DNA from: Cheilinus undulatus
Lineage: Eukaryota > Chordata > Actinopteri > Labriformes > Labridae
Assembly (NCBI RefSeq): GCF_018320785.1
Contig: NC_054868.1
Span: 1,234,510 to 1,298,509 of the forward strand
DNA length: 64,000 nt
Reading direction: 5' to 3'
The stretch's first letter is position 1, and each line of letters opens with the position of its first letter. The notes under the pieces were generated by a model. The model searched no databases. It saw only the letters and a list, made by a program, of their open reading frames with translations, and was not told the DNA's origin. Shown here in pieces: positions 1 to 10,772 of the stretch. The translations under genes and the position numbers were made by a program.

Positions 1-601
1 TAGAAGAACCCAGGAGCACCTGGCCAACACAGGAACCCAGCCACAGAAACAGTTATTCTGTTCATCGCTGCACTAGACTCTCGTTTACCCGTGATCTGTG
101 ATTTTACAGACATGTGAGGAGCTAATGGAGCTCTAAGCTTCTCTCACATCTCTAAACCGTCAGCGGTTTTTAACCACCTGCGTCGACTCTAATCCCGCTG
201 TCTGCCTCTTCTTTGGCTAGTTAACCTGCTGTTAAAGGGATATTTCAGGATTTCTGAAGATGGGTTGTATGAGGTACTTGGCAATAGTAGTGGCGTTATC
301 CACCAGCGATTTCAGACAGCGTTGTCCCTTCAAACAGGAAACGCTTGGGGAAGCTAGGCTAATCCAGCAGGTGCAGATATGCTGCATAATTCAGAAAGTT
401 TTGGCTATAAATGCCACAGAAACAAAGCGGCTCAGTAGCACACTAAATCTAAAGATGCTGAAGGGTCTCATTTTTCAGCCAGAAAAATTAGACACTCATG
501 TTTGTATTCTTTTAAAGTTAAAGTTAAAGTAAACAGGACTTCCTGTTCTCTGTTTTCTCTGCTTTATATTTCACTCTTCACTTTATTTCAGTACTCTTTA
601 A
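1..601. other. Non-coding, no gene recognised
   Basis: I see no splice-bounded coding exon or known repeat here. The 90-codon frame at 260-532 is a chance frame with low-complexity Lys/Leu at its end and no family resemblance. The stretch is probably intronic or 3' sequence of the minus-strand MAL-family gene whose first exon is at 4438-4527. Confidence 0.4.
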
Positions 602-1255
602 TGGAGTTAGCTTCATAAATGAACTGTGATAAACTGATTGAAGCTTGGGTGGTTCAGTCTGTGCAGGAGAGCATAATCAAACTTACAAACCATCATGTCA
701 TGAACGCCACATGACAGGAAGTACGCTCTTTTATGACCATCAAATAGTTTTTAGTATTGTGTAAAGTCCATAGAGTTAGCTTCATAAATGAACTGTGATA
801 AACTGATTGAAGCTTGGGTGTTTCTATCTGTGCAGGAGAGCGTAATTTAACCTCCAAACCTTCATTATGTCATAAATGCCATAAAGACAGGAAGTACGCT
901 CTTTTTTTCACCATGAAATAGTTTTTAGTATTGTGTAAAGTCCATAGAGTTAGCTTTATAAATGAGCTGTATGAAATAACGTTGCCTACTGATTAAAACT
1001 CAGGTGAAAGCATAATCTAACTTCCAGTTCACCCTCGTCATGTCATAAACCACACGACAGGAAGGTAAATCTGTTAAGATCGGGTTAACTTTGTGTAACT
1101 TTTGGAGCGGGTGCTCCATAAATTAAGTTGCCTACTGATTAAAGCTTAGATGTTTCAGTCTGTGCAGGAGAGCGCAATCTAACTTCTTAACTTTCATCAT
1201 GTCATAAACGCCATAAAGACAGGAAGTATCAGGAAGTATCAGGAAGTATCAGAAA
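602..1255. repeat. Tandem repeat, about 170-bp unit, four degenerate copies
   Basis: A unit beginning GAGTTAGCTTCATAAATGA and containing CTGTGCAGGAGAGC, ATGTCATAAA and GACAGGAAGTA recurs at about 604, 776, 947 and 1110. The spacing is near 171 bp for the first steps; the last two copies are more diverged and shorter. It codes for nothing. A short triplication of AGGAAGTATC closes the block near 1220-1250. Confidence 0.75.
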
Positions 1256-2179
1256 GGTAAATCTGTTAGCAGCACCAGTTTTACTTGAATGAAAATATGG
1301 AATGTGGGACTGTTTTATAAAAAAGTGCCTCACAAGTGTTAAGACAATATTTTGCCACACCAGTATTTTGTCCCAACCCTCATCACTATCTCCGTCCTTT
1401 AACCAGACCTGCAGGATTACTGGTTTGTGAGACACGTGGCCAGAATCGTGATGGTGCTATCTAATCAGAAATAACATCTGAGATAGATGCGACCAGTTTG
1501 AATACAAAGAAAGAAAATGTTGGAAGATAAAGGAAGGATTCATTTAGCAAACATGACGTTAAAGCTCAGACATCCACAGACACGTCAACAGTGACTCAGC
1601 GAGTCTGAGGAAGAGCTCCCATAGACCCTTTCTGCTGGATAAATCTGTGACTGGAGCTTCCTGGAGTGTTTTCCTTCTTCATGAGTGTTCAGCTGTGAAT
1701 CCAGCGTCCTCTAAAGGATGTCTGCTTTTAACTTCCTCTCATCACAGGGCTTTAGCAGAGCTTCATTATAAATTACTCACACTCCCAAGCTAGACGTCTT
1801 AATCCTGGTCGAGATCTCAACGCTGGTTTAAATGTAGAGAAATAACAGAGATGGGTGTTTTTAAAGCTATGGCATCAAAAAGAAGGCCACAAAGTTCTAC
1901 ATCAGGGGCCAGCTGAGTAAAGTGGAGGCAAAGACCGGTATGAGCCCCTTCCCCATTTATCTAAAACCCCTAAACTGAGAACAAAGTATTCTGGAGCATC
2001 TTTGTACAGGTCCCACAACTCCAGGACCGACTCAACTGGTCCCTCAACAGTCTTCCATCAGAACTCAAACTCCTTTAATCAGCATGAATAAAACCAGCAC
2101 CCTTCCTCTCTCTCACTGTTAGAACACATTTACACCAGCAGCCTCTCCTGATGTCCACTGTCCTGGCTCCTTGGATTTT
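1256..2179. other. Non-coding, one unassigned exon-like stretch
   Basis: No gene is recognised. Around 1868-1937 a short open stretch reads KKKATKFYIRGQLSKVEAK on the plus strand and is followed by a possible GTATGAG donor. I cannot assign it to a family and found no partner exon, so it is not called. Confidence 0.35.
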
Positions 2180-2330
2180 CCTTGCCAACTATGTTCTACT
2201 TTTGGGCAGAAATGGAGGGAAAAAGCCCCCAACATCCCTGGCTTCCCCAACATAACGTCCTCTATGCTTTGAAGAGCTTATAAAACATTCCATCCTTGCC
2301 TTTTGCATACAGCCCAGTCTCGAAGAGCAC
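2180..2330 (+). repeat. Solo copy of the ATTCCATCCTTG minisatellite-bearing repeat family
   Basis: Positions 2210-2252 hold the flank seen at two other loci (AAATGGAGGGAAAAAGCC, then a CCCCAACA end), followed by one copy of the core AAAACATTCCATCCTTGCC. The same flank occurs at 31092-31134 and, inverted, at 22155-22197, where the core is expanded into arrays. This copy is not expanded, so it may resemble the ancestral form. Confidence 0.6.
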
Positions 2331-2616
2331 CTTTAGTCTCCCTCCGTTCTGATACGTGAACACGTCTCTGAGGTAGAAAAATAAAACTAGAAGCTCTATC
2401 AGCCATGTTATTTTCTTCTGGACTCACTGACCCATTTCACCAGAGCCAGTCGGTCTAAAGGGACCCAGCAGCCATCACTAGACTGATCTGAAGACATGGG
2501 GGGCTTTTAGGGGGGCTTGGACCTTGATGCCGGGGTCGGGGGTCCTAAACCGAGACTTTCAGGAGAATCAAAATCACCCTGGCCCCTTATTCATATTTAA
2601 AACACATCTGAACCAT

Positions 2617-2950
2617 TGAAAGTAGATTAATCACATTAATCATGATTAATTATGATCAAAAGAGGAGCACTATTTGTTTTAATCGTGATTAATCACATTA
2701 ATCATGATTAATTATGATCAAAATTAGAGCACTATTTGTTTAAATTGTGATAATCGCATTAACCATGATTAATTACAATCTAAAAATAGAACGCTTATTG
2801 TTTTAATTGCGATTAATTGCATTAATCATGATTAAATGTGATCTAAAATTAGAGCACTATTTGTTTTGATTGTGATTAATCGCATTAATCATGATTTTTT
2901 TATGATCTAAAATTAGAGCACTGATTGTTTAATTGAGATTAATCGCATGC
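2617..2950. repeat. Tandem repeat, about 62-bp AT-rich unit, about five copies
   Basis: The unit contains GATTAATCACATTAATCATG followed by ATTAGAGCACTATTTGTTTT and recurs about every 62 bp. Each unit is partly self-complementary (ATTAATCATGATTAAT), so single strands could fold. It codes for nothing. Confidence 0.75.
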
Positions 2951-4437
2951 TTTATTGTTACTATGAACAAACTTTAAGCCGCGTCAGCGTCTTCCAGCAG
3001 CCACAGAGATATAAAATCATTTTTCCACCACTCCTTAATGTCCCATTTTACTTTGAAAAAACTCACAGGAAGCTTTTTTCTTCTTAGCTTTTTTAACTGT
3101 TCACTTATTCCCTTTTAAATCCATAACAAGTTCCTTTTTCGTGGTTCAGTTGAGTTAGCCTGTCAGAGAGGCTCAGTGTCTGTAAGTCAGCGTTTGTTAG
3201 TTTAGGAAATTTCTCATCAATAGTTTTAAATGCAAAATAGTGGGATTTTTAAATGCGATTAAAAGGCTGCAATTAATTACACTTAACTAAGAAAATGTTG
3301 AGATTAATCTTGATTAAAGACTTTAAGCTTATGTGAGAGTCATTCTAGAAAAACACTGAATATTTGACGCCCAGCTGTCATAACTCTATCCAGAGGCTCC
3401 TTGGAGAACGTCTAACTGTGGCTGATGGTTAAACTCCTTCATGCACCTTTTTACTACTTTAGAATCCAAATATGTGCAAAAATAGACGATTAAAAACCTG
3501 ATAACTGACAGAATAATCACTGTGGAGCTTCAGTTCATCACTGAGACTAAACTTTAAACTTTAAAGCATCTTCTATTCAGAAAATCACTCACTAATAAAA
3601 ATTCATCTCATTATTATGACACAAGACATTTTTCCAGAGTTGCTTATCTTTTATTTGTGTTTTATTTATATTCATATATAGTTTTTTTTCAAAAACTGTT
3701 TTCCATAATATTTTGTTATTGAATTGGCAATACTGGGCTACCATACATTTGACATTCATTATAACTTTCATCTCATTGTTTGAATTTTGGCTCTTTCATA
3801 ATTTAACTATGACATTTTATTCAAATAAGCTTTAATGTTTTTATTTTTATATGGCAAAAATATGCGTCTGTATATTTTTGTGTTATTACCATTTTAAGGA
3901 AAACAGTTTGATAATTTTGACTTTTAGTCTGTTATTTGAGTTTACATCCCGTTACTCTGACTGTCAGATAACTTCATAACTATCACCCATTATTTTTATT
4001 TCTGAATTGGCAAGAATGGCCCTCCATACATTTTGTCATGCCTTTCCATAATGAGCAAAAAAAAAAACAAAAAACAAAAACAAACCAACAAAATAGTTTT
4101 AACTTTTTAGGTAATCTTCATTTCTAATCTGGTTTCATTTTTTATGTCTTTAATATTTTTTTTATAACTGGCCAAAGTGGGCTTCCATACTGTGCCCAGT
4201 GCTCTCACCATTAAACGTTTCTACATATTCAAGGCACCAAACATGTTTTTACGTCTCATTTGTTTGAGTTTATCTGAGCTACATCTGTGCAGTCCTGTTA
4301 TTCTGTTTCCGGTTTAGTCTGTGGATTTGTCTCAGTGAGTGGCTCGTGCTCCACACATAAACCTGACCTCCTGATTAAAGCTCAGCTCTTTGGCTCCGTG
4401 CGTAAAGGCTGCGTAAAAGCGCGCGGTGGAGTCTTAC
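2951..4437. other. AT-rich non-coding, probable intron 1 of the MAL-family gene
   Basis: The sequence is AT-rich with homopolymer runs, and I found no MAL-like second exon on the minus strand (no GGLVWILVAS-type or GWVMFVSV-type translation). Long first introns are common in this family, so the next exon probably lies beyond the left edge. Confidence 0.4.
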
Positions 4438-4527
4438 CAGCTCGGGCAGGTAGAGGATGTCGGGGATGGTGGTGCATATTCCGACCCCGCTGGGCAGGTT
4501 CCCCATGGTGGCGGTGTTGGAGGCCAT
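4438..4527 (-). CDS. MAL-family membrane protein, first coding exon (partial gene)
   Basis: Read on the minus strand, an ATG at 4527 opens 30 codons ending in CTG, directly followed by a good donor, GTAAGA. The peptide starts MASNTATMGN, then LPSG, then TTIPDILYLPEL. This matches the N-terminal layout of MAL and MALL: a short polar tail, an LPSG/VPSG motif, then a TxPD..FxxEL-like start of the first MARVEL transmembrane helix. The exon also stops where the family's first exon usually stops. MAL proteins are four-helix MARVEL proteins of lipid rafts, apical sorting vesicles and compact myelin. Only exon 1 is in the window; exons 2-4 would lie left of position 1, since the gene runs leftward. 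Whether it is mal, mall or another paralogue cannot be decided from 30 residues. The overlapping plus-strand frames with Leu or Gln runs are shadows of the CTG/CAG repeat. Confidence 0.72.
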
Positions 4528-4760
4528 CCTGCTGCTGCTGCTGCTGCTCGGACTGAACCACGATCACAGCTGCGGCCGTTTAAAGCGGGAGGAGCAGACC
4601 GGAAAAACCGGAATCCCCATCAGCGGGAAACACGGACACACCCGGGGCTGGCAGAGCTCAGGGAGCCGGGAGGAGAGGATGAACACCGAGGCTGGGTGGG
4701 AAGGGGACTGATGGAGGATCGGGGAGAGGGAGACTTATCAGTGTCTGACCAGCAGCGTGA
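4528..4760 (-). promoter_or_regulatory. 5' UTR and GC-rich proximal promoter of the MAL-family gene
   Basis: Just upstream of the MAL ATG (minus strand) is a seven-fold CAG repeat (CTG on the plus strand, near 4528-4546), then a GC- and CpG-rich stretch unlike the AT-rich surroundings. An AP-1-like TGAGTCA is readable near 4758. No TATA box is evident. The transcription start cannot be fixed from sequence alone. Confidence 0.45.
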
Positions 4761-6361
4761 CTCACACGTCACCATGGCAACCAGCAGGACGCCTCCTCAA
4801 CAACAAACAACAACAACAACAACAGTTGAAGAGTGGAGAAACACCAGCAGGGGCGTAGCTGGGATTAAGGGTCCCAGAAAGAGTACTACAGAGGCCCCCC
4901 TACCTGACTAACCAAGCAACAACTGCAGCACCATATTCACAAATATCTGCATTTTCATGTAGTTTTGAACCACAGTTTTCCCAGTTTATGAGCTTTTTTC
5001 TTACTTTGGTTAAATTAAATGTACTTACATTACAGGCTTCAGAGTAAGGAATAGATCCGGATTTTTCCCACAAACAAAATAAGGGAAGAACTCCTGAAAA
5101 CGTATGTATACGTTTGTTTAAATTCACCAGACAGAAAGAAATGGAAAATGTAGCTTTTCCTCCAAAAAGACCGTTTTTAATCGGCAAAATCATAAAATAA
5201 GGATGAAATATTAAAAATCTTTGGAAAAAAATGACATTCAGTTTGTATAAATCTACTGGAGAGTGAAATATCTGTTGTGATAAATATGGAAAATCAAAAC
5301 ATTCAAAAATGTGAAAAAAATTGTAGCTTTTGCCAAAGTTTTGATTTAATAAGATAATAATGTTGGATTAAAAATAGTAACTCTGGAAAAATGGCTTTCT
5401 TAATGGGTGGGCGGCTGGAGGAGGGACACTGTCATGTCAAATTTTGGTGGGCGGAGTTTTCCCATCATGCTTTTGGTGAATTGTTTGGATGTCACTGTAG
5501 CCGTTCCTCTGCTCATGTTTTTGTTGAATTATTATTCAACATTATTAGAATTATTGAAGGTAAAAATTCCTGATCTAAGATGTTTTATCGACCTAAACAA
5601 AGACTAACTGGTGCTCCTCGTCCAATGGGAGGCGGGCGTTGGCGTGAGCCTGCATCCGTTCACACCTCCACCTGTAAACAACACATCCATGGAAACAGAG
5701 GCTGCCTCTCTTGGCAGGCGAGCTGTCGGACAAACACCTCCGATAATCGCCGAGCCGGGTCTGATTTCAGCCGCTGACACCTGATCCTGCTGCAGGGAAT
5801 CCTACGCCAGAAGTCTAAAGACACCAGTCAGAGGGGAGGAGGAGGACGAGGACAACAGCAAGACCAGAACCTGCTCCAGAGACCTTTCCAGCACTGTTGA
5901 TCCACTTCATGTTTTAGGTTGCAGGTTTGGCCGAGGTAGTCGTCCCAGCCTTGAGTTCCACCTGTGGCTCCTTTCCTGCATGTCATTTCCTGTTCTCTCT
6001 GTCGGATTTCTTTCATTTTCTACGTCCCATCCTCTCCAACAAAGGCAACCAGCTCTAGAAATAAATCGAAGGTTAGCCATGTAAAGCTCTAGGTGGCGCT
6101 GCAAGCTGATGTTATCATTTATAAGATTGAAAGCATTGTCTTCATTGGCAAGGACGGAATGTTTTATTAACTTTAAAGGATGGAATCATCTTCCTAAATT
6201 CTATCACAGGCTTCAAAGATCAAATACTCAAAGGCAAGGATGAAACATGAATCTGGTGATGTTTGGGGCCATCCATATGTGACAAAAAGAAGGAAAAATG
6301 GCAACTTTTAGGAGGTGGAACTGGCAAGGAGCAAGCCTTTGCTCCTCCCCATCCCCAGCTT
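4761..6361. other. Non-coding, no gene recognised
   Basis: There is a short CAACAA-rich run near 4798-4823 and an AT-rich block at 4900-5390. Scattered cores related to the adjacent minisatellite appear near 6150-6240 (GGCAAGGACGGAATGTTTTA and relatives). The 60-160 codon frames lack family features and exon borders. Confidence 0.4.
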
Positions 6362-7138
6362 CCTTTATTGCCTTTCAAACATTCCATCCTTGCCTTTGAA
6401 CATTCCTTTAATATCTTTCAAACATTCCATCCCTGCCTTTGAACATTCCTTTAATATCTTTCAAACATTCCATCCTTGCCTTCGAAGACTGCTTTAATAT
6501 CTTTCAAACATTCCATCCTTGCCTTTGAACATTCCTTTAATATCTTTCAAACATTCCATCCTTGCCTTTGAACATTCCTTTAATATCTTTCAAACATTCC
6601 ATCCTTGCCTTTGAACATTCCTTTAATATCTTTCAAACATTCCATCCTTGCCTTTGAACATTCCTTTAGTATCTTTCAAACATTCCATCCTTGCCTTTGA
6701 ACATTCCTTTAGTATCTTTCAAACATTCCATCCTTGCCTTTGAACATTCCTTTAATATCTTTCAAACATTCCATCCTTGCCTTTGAACATTCCTTTAGTA
6801 TCTTTCAAACATTCCATCCTTGCCTTTGAACATTCCTTTAATATCTTTCAAACATTCCATCCTTGCCTTTGAACATTACTTTAATATCTTTCAAACATTC
6901 CATCCTTGCCTTAGAACATTCCTTTAATATCTTCCAAACATTCCATCCTTGCCTTTGAACATTCCTTTTATATCTTTCAAACGTTCCATCCTTGCCTTTG
7001 AACATTCCTTTAATATCTTTCAAACGTTCCATCCTTGCCTTTGACCATTCCTTTAATATCTTTCAAACATTCCATCCTTGCCTTTGAACATTCCTTTAGT
7101 ATCTTTCAAACATTCCATCCTTGCCTTTGAACATTCCT
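6362..7138 (+). repeat. Minisatellite, 43-bp unit, about 18 copies
   Basis: The unit is the core ATTCCATCCTTGCCTTTGAA followed by CATTCCTTTAATATCTTTCA, repeated head to tail with a few substitutions (AGTATC for AATATC, CGTTCC for CATTCC). The core is shared with the arrays at 8327-10772 and 31261-31622 and, inverted, 20066-20537. The frame at 6838-7032 (minus) is an artefact of the repeat. Just downstream lies GTTGCCAACTATG, also found near the solo copy at about 2183. Confidence 0.92.
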
Positions 7139-8326
7139 TCTGTGTCAGACATTGAACCCACTTTTCCAAACGTTGCCAACTATGGAAGATGTTTGTATTT
7201 TTGTTATTTAATCACTTTTAAAAAGACAGACTGGAACCAATGAAGAACTGTTTGGGAGGAGAAAGACCAGAACTCTTGGTGATCTGAGCCAAAGGATCCC
7301 TATCTCTGAAAAGAGACAGATTTCCTGTTGTGATGAGTTAAACCTGATGGACCTCAGCTGAAACACAGGGAAGATCAGGTTTACTGGGAAAGACTGGACT
7401 GAACCAGACTGGACGCATTGGTGGAAACAGACCATAAGTGCTGACAGACTCTGTCCTTTTTGTTACAGCCAGGTGTGAGTTGTCCGTGTCTGTATGGGCT
7501 CATCTTCCAGGTGTTTCAGTTTCCCCACGTTACCTGAGCTGCAGGTAAATCCTCCTTTCCCCCTTGCTCTATTGTCTGTTCAGGGTCGTTTAGATAATGA
7601 GCAGCCTGCCAGGAGACCTGCAGGAGGTTAACGCCTTATCACGTTATACCTAAACATCATGTGACCACGCCTGATTATTCTAGATCCCTTTAAGCCTCAG
7701 TAACATCAGAGTACTGGTTAAATCCTGTTCTGTCTTTATGAACATGGTCATAGATTTAGGTAAGCTGATACAGAGTGAGAAAGATTCTCTTCATAACCAA
7801 CGTCTGTTTCTCCTTCTTGTTTTATTAACATTTGCTGCCCTCTAGTGGCTGTCCTTGTACCCTCAGGCTGCAGTTTGCTGGTCCTCTACAGTAATCCTGC
7901 AGGATTAAACACATCTGATGGGATTAAACCTTAAACCTGAGAGTTGAAAAGAAATAATGGATTATGTGATTGGATAAAATCAGATAATCCAGTCCTGTTT
8001 TTCTTTGAAGTTGCATAAAACCTCTTATTAGTTTAGTTTCAATTTTATCCAAAGAATGTGTTTATTGTAATATGAGGGTCAGATTTATCCTGATCCAGCC
8101 AACGGCTGATTCATACTGGGATTAAACCAGTTTAAAACCATGAAGGTGAGATTTAAAGACATAAATGTATTTTACATATAAATGCTGCTTCACTTCACGT
8201 AAAAATGAAATTCATCCCCGTAAAACTAACAGGAGTGAGAGTCCTCGCTCCTCACTGTCTACAGCTAATATAGCTAAAAAAAAGGAGGGAAAGAGCACCT
8301 AAGATTTACAGCTTCATGATTTCACC
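7139..8326. other. Unique non-coding sequence
   Basis: I see no gene, RNA or recognised transposon. Minus-strand frames such as 7208-7435 have no splice context or family resemblance. Confidence 0.4.
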
Positions 8327-10772
8327 CTTGAAAGCTGATAAAACATTCCATCCTTGTCTTCAGAGTGTTTCAAAAAAGCTGATAAAACATTCCATCCTTG
8401 TCTTTAGAGTGTTCCCTGAAAGCTGACAAAACATTCCATCCTTGTCTTCAGAGTGTTTCCACAAAGCTGATAAAACATTCCATCCTTGTCTTTAAAGTGT
8501 TCCCATAAAGCTGACAATACATTCCATCCTTGTCTTAAAAGTGTTCACAAAAAGCTGACAAAACATTCCATCCTTGTCTTCAGAGTGTTTCCACAAAGCT
8601 GATAAAACATTCCATCCTTGTCTTAAAAGTGTTCCCATAAAGCTGATAAAACATTCCATCCTTGTCTTTAAAGTGTTCACAAAAAGCTAACAAAACATTC
8701 CATCCTTGTCTTCAGAGTGTTTCCACAAAGCTGATAAAACATTCCATCCTTGTCTTCAGAGTGTTTCCACAAAGCTGATAAAACATTCCATCCTTGTCTT
8801 CAGAGTGTTTCCACAAAGCTGATAAAACATTCCATCCTTGTCTTTAAAGTGTTCCCATAAAGCTGACAATACATTCCATCCTTGTCTTAAAAGTGTTCCC
8901 AAAAAGCTGACAAAACATTCCATCCTTGTCTTCAGAGTGTTTCCACAAAGCTGATAAAACATTACATCCTTGTCTTAAAAGTGTTCCCATAAAGCTGATA
9001 AAACATTCCATCCTTGTCTTTAAAGTGTTCACAAAAAGCTGACAAAATATTCCATCCTTGTCTTCAGAGTGTTTCCACAAAGCTGATAAAACATTCCATC
9101 CTTGTCTTAAAAGTGTTCCAGTAAAGCTGACAAAACATTCCATCCTTGTCTTTAGAGTGTTCCCATAAAGCTGACAAAACATTCCATCCTTGTCTTTAAA
9201 GTGTTCCCTGAAAGCTGACAAAATGTTCCATCCTTGTCTTAAAAGTGTTCCCTGAAAGCTGACAAAACATTCCATCCTTGTCTTAAAAGTGTTCCCAAAC
9301 AGCTGACAAAACATTCCATCCTTGTCTTAAAAGTGTTCCCAAAAAGCTGACAAAACATTCCATCCTTGTCTTCAGAGTGTTTCCACAAAGCTGATAAAAC
9401 ATTCCATCCTTGTCTTAAAAGTGTTCCCATAAAGCTGATAAAACATTCCATCCTTGTCTTTAAAGTGTTCCCATAAAGCTGACAATACATTCCATCCTTG
9501 TCTTAAAAGTGTTCCCAAAAAGCTGACAAAACATTCCATCCTTGTCTTCAGAGTGTTTCCACAAAGCTGATAAAACATTCCATCCTTGTCTTAAAAGTGT
9601 TCCCATAAAGCTGATAAAACATTCCATCCTTGTCTTTAAAGTGTTCACAAAAAGCTAACAAAACATTCCATCCTTGTCTTCAGAGTGTTTCCACAAAGCT
9701 GATAAAACATTCCATCCTTGTCTTAAAAGTGTTCCCATAAAGCTGATAAAACATTCCATCCTTGTCTTTAAAGTGTTCACAAAAAGCTAACAAAACATTC
9801 CATCCTTGTCTTCAGAGTGTTTCCACAAAGCTGATAAAACATTCCATCCTTGTCTTCAGAGTGTTTCCACAAAGCTGATAAAACATTCCATCCTTGTCTT
9901 TAAAGTGTTCCCATAAAGCTGACAATACATTCCATCCTTGTCTTAAAAGTGTTCCCAAAAAGCTGACAAAACATTCCATCCTTGTCTTCAGAGTGTTTCC
10001 ACAAAGCTGATAAAACATTACATCCTTGTCTTTAAAGTGTTCCCATAAAGCTGATAAAACATTCCATCCTTGTCTTTAAAGTGTTCACAAAAAGCTGACA
10101 AAATATTCCATCCTTGTCTTCAGAGTGTTTCCACAAAGCTGATAAAACATTCCATCCTTGTCTTAAAAGTGTTCCAGTAAAGCTGACAAAACATTCCATC
10201 CTTGTCTTTAGAGTGTTCCCATAAAGCTGACAAAACATTCCATCCTTGTCTTTAAAGTGTTCCCTGAAAGCTGACAAAATGTTCCATCCTTGTCTTAAAA
10301 GTGTTCCCTGAAAGCTGACAAAACATTCCATCCTTGTCTTAAAAGTGTTCCCAAAAAGTTGACAAAACATTCCATCCTTGTCTTCAGAGTGTTTCCATAA
10401 AGCTGATAAAACATTCTATCCTTGTCTTAAAAGTGGTCCATTAAGCTGATAAAACATTCCATCCTTGTCTTAAAAGTGGTCCATTAAGCTGATAAAACAT
10501 TCCATCCTTGTCTTAAAAGTGGTCCATTAAGCTGATAAGATTTCCATCCTTGTCTTCAGTGTTCCCATAGAGCTGATAAAACATTACATCCTTGTGTTCA
10601 GCATGTTCCCATAAAGCTGATAAAAAAATTCCATTCTTGTCTTTAAAGTGTTCCTATAAAGCTGATAAAACATTCCATCCTTGTCTTAAAAGTGTTCCCA
10701 TAAAGCTGATAAAACATTCCATCCTTGTCTTCAGAGTGTTTCCATAAAGCTGATAAAACATTCCATCCTTGT
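8327..10772 (+). repeat. Large minisatellite, 44-bp unit, about 55 copies, with higher-order repeats
   Basis: The unit is AGCTGATAAAACATTCCATC followed by CTTGTCTTAAAAGTGTTCCC and ATAA. Main variants are CAGAGTGTTTCCACAA and TTTAAAGTGTTC. Because 44 is not a multiple of three, three units give 132 bp free of stops, which creates the many minus-strand frames; none is a gene. Blocks of identical variants recur 1056 bp apart (24 units): peptide frames ending at 9314 and 10370 share over 100 residues, as do those ending at 8962 and 10018. A further block recurs at 968 bp (22 units). The 3' flank at 11024-11056 matches that of the 51-bp array. Confidence 0.94.

Noticed and set aside
1860..1940. 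Possible small exon KKKATKFYIRGQLSKVEAK with GTATGAG donor
   Set aside because: No family assignment, no convincing acceptor and no partner exons, so I do not call it.
4287..4911. Plus-strand frames of 84-161 codons in the GC-rich island, one with a Leu run
   Set aside because: They oppose the better supported MAL-family exon and its UTR. The Leu/Cys/Ala runs come from the CTG repeat.
8327..10772. Several long minus-strand frames (up to 156 codons) in the 44-bp array
   Set aside because: They are translations of a tandem repeat whose unit happens to lack stops in the used frames. They shift with the repeat and show no codon bias or exon borders.
6362..10772. Regularly repeated units resembling a CRISPR array
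   Set aside because: There are no unique spacers between the repeats, the units are directly contiguous, and the genome is a vertebrate's.
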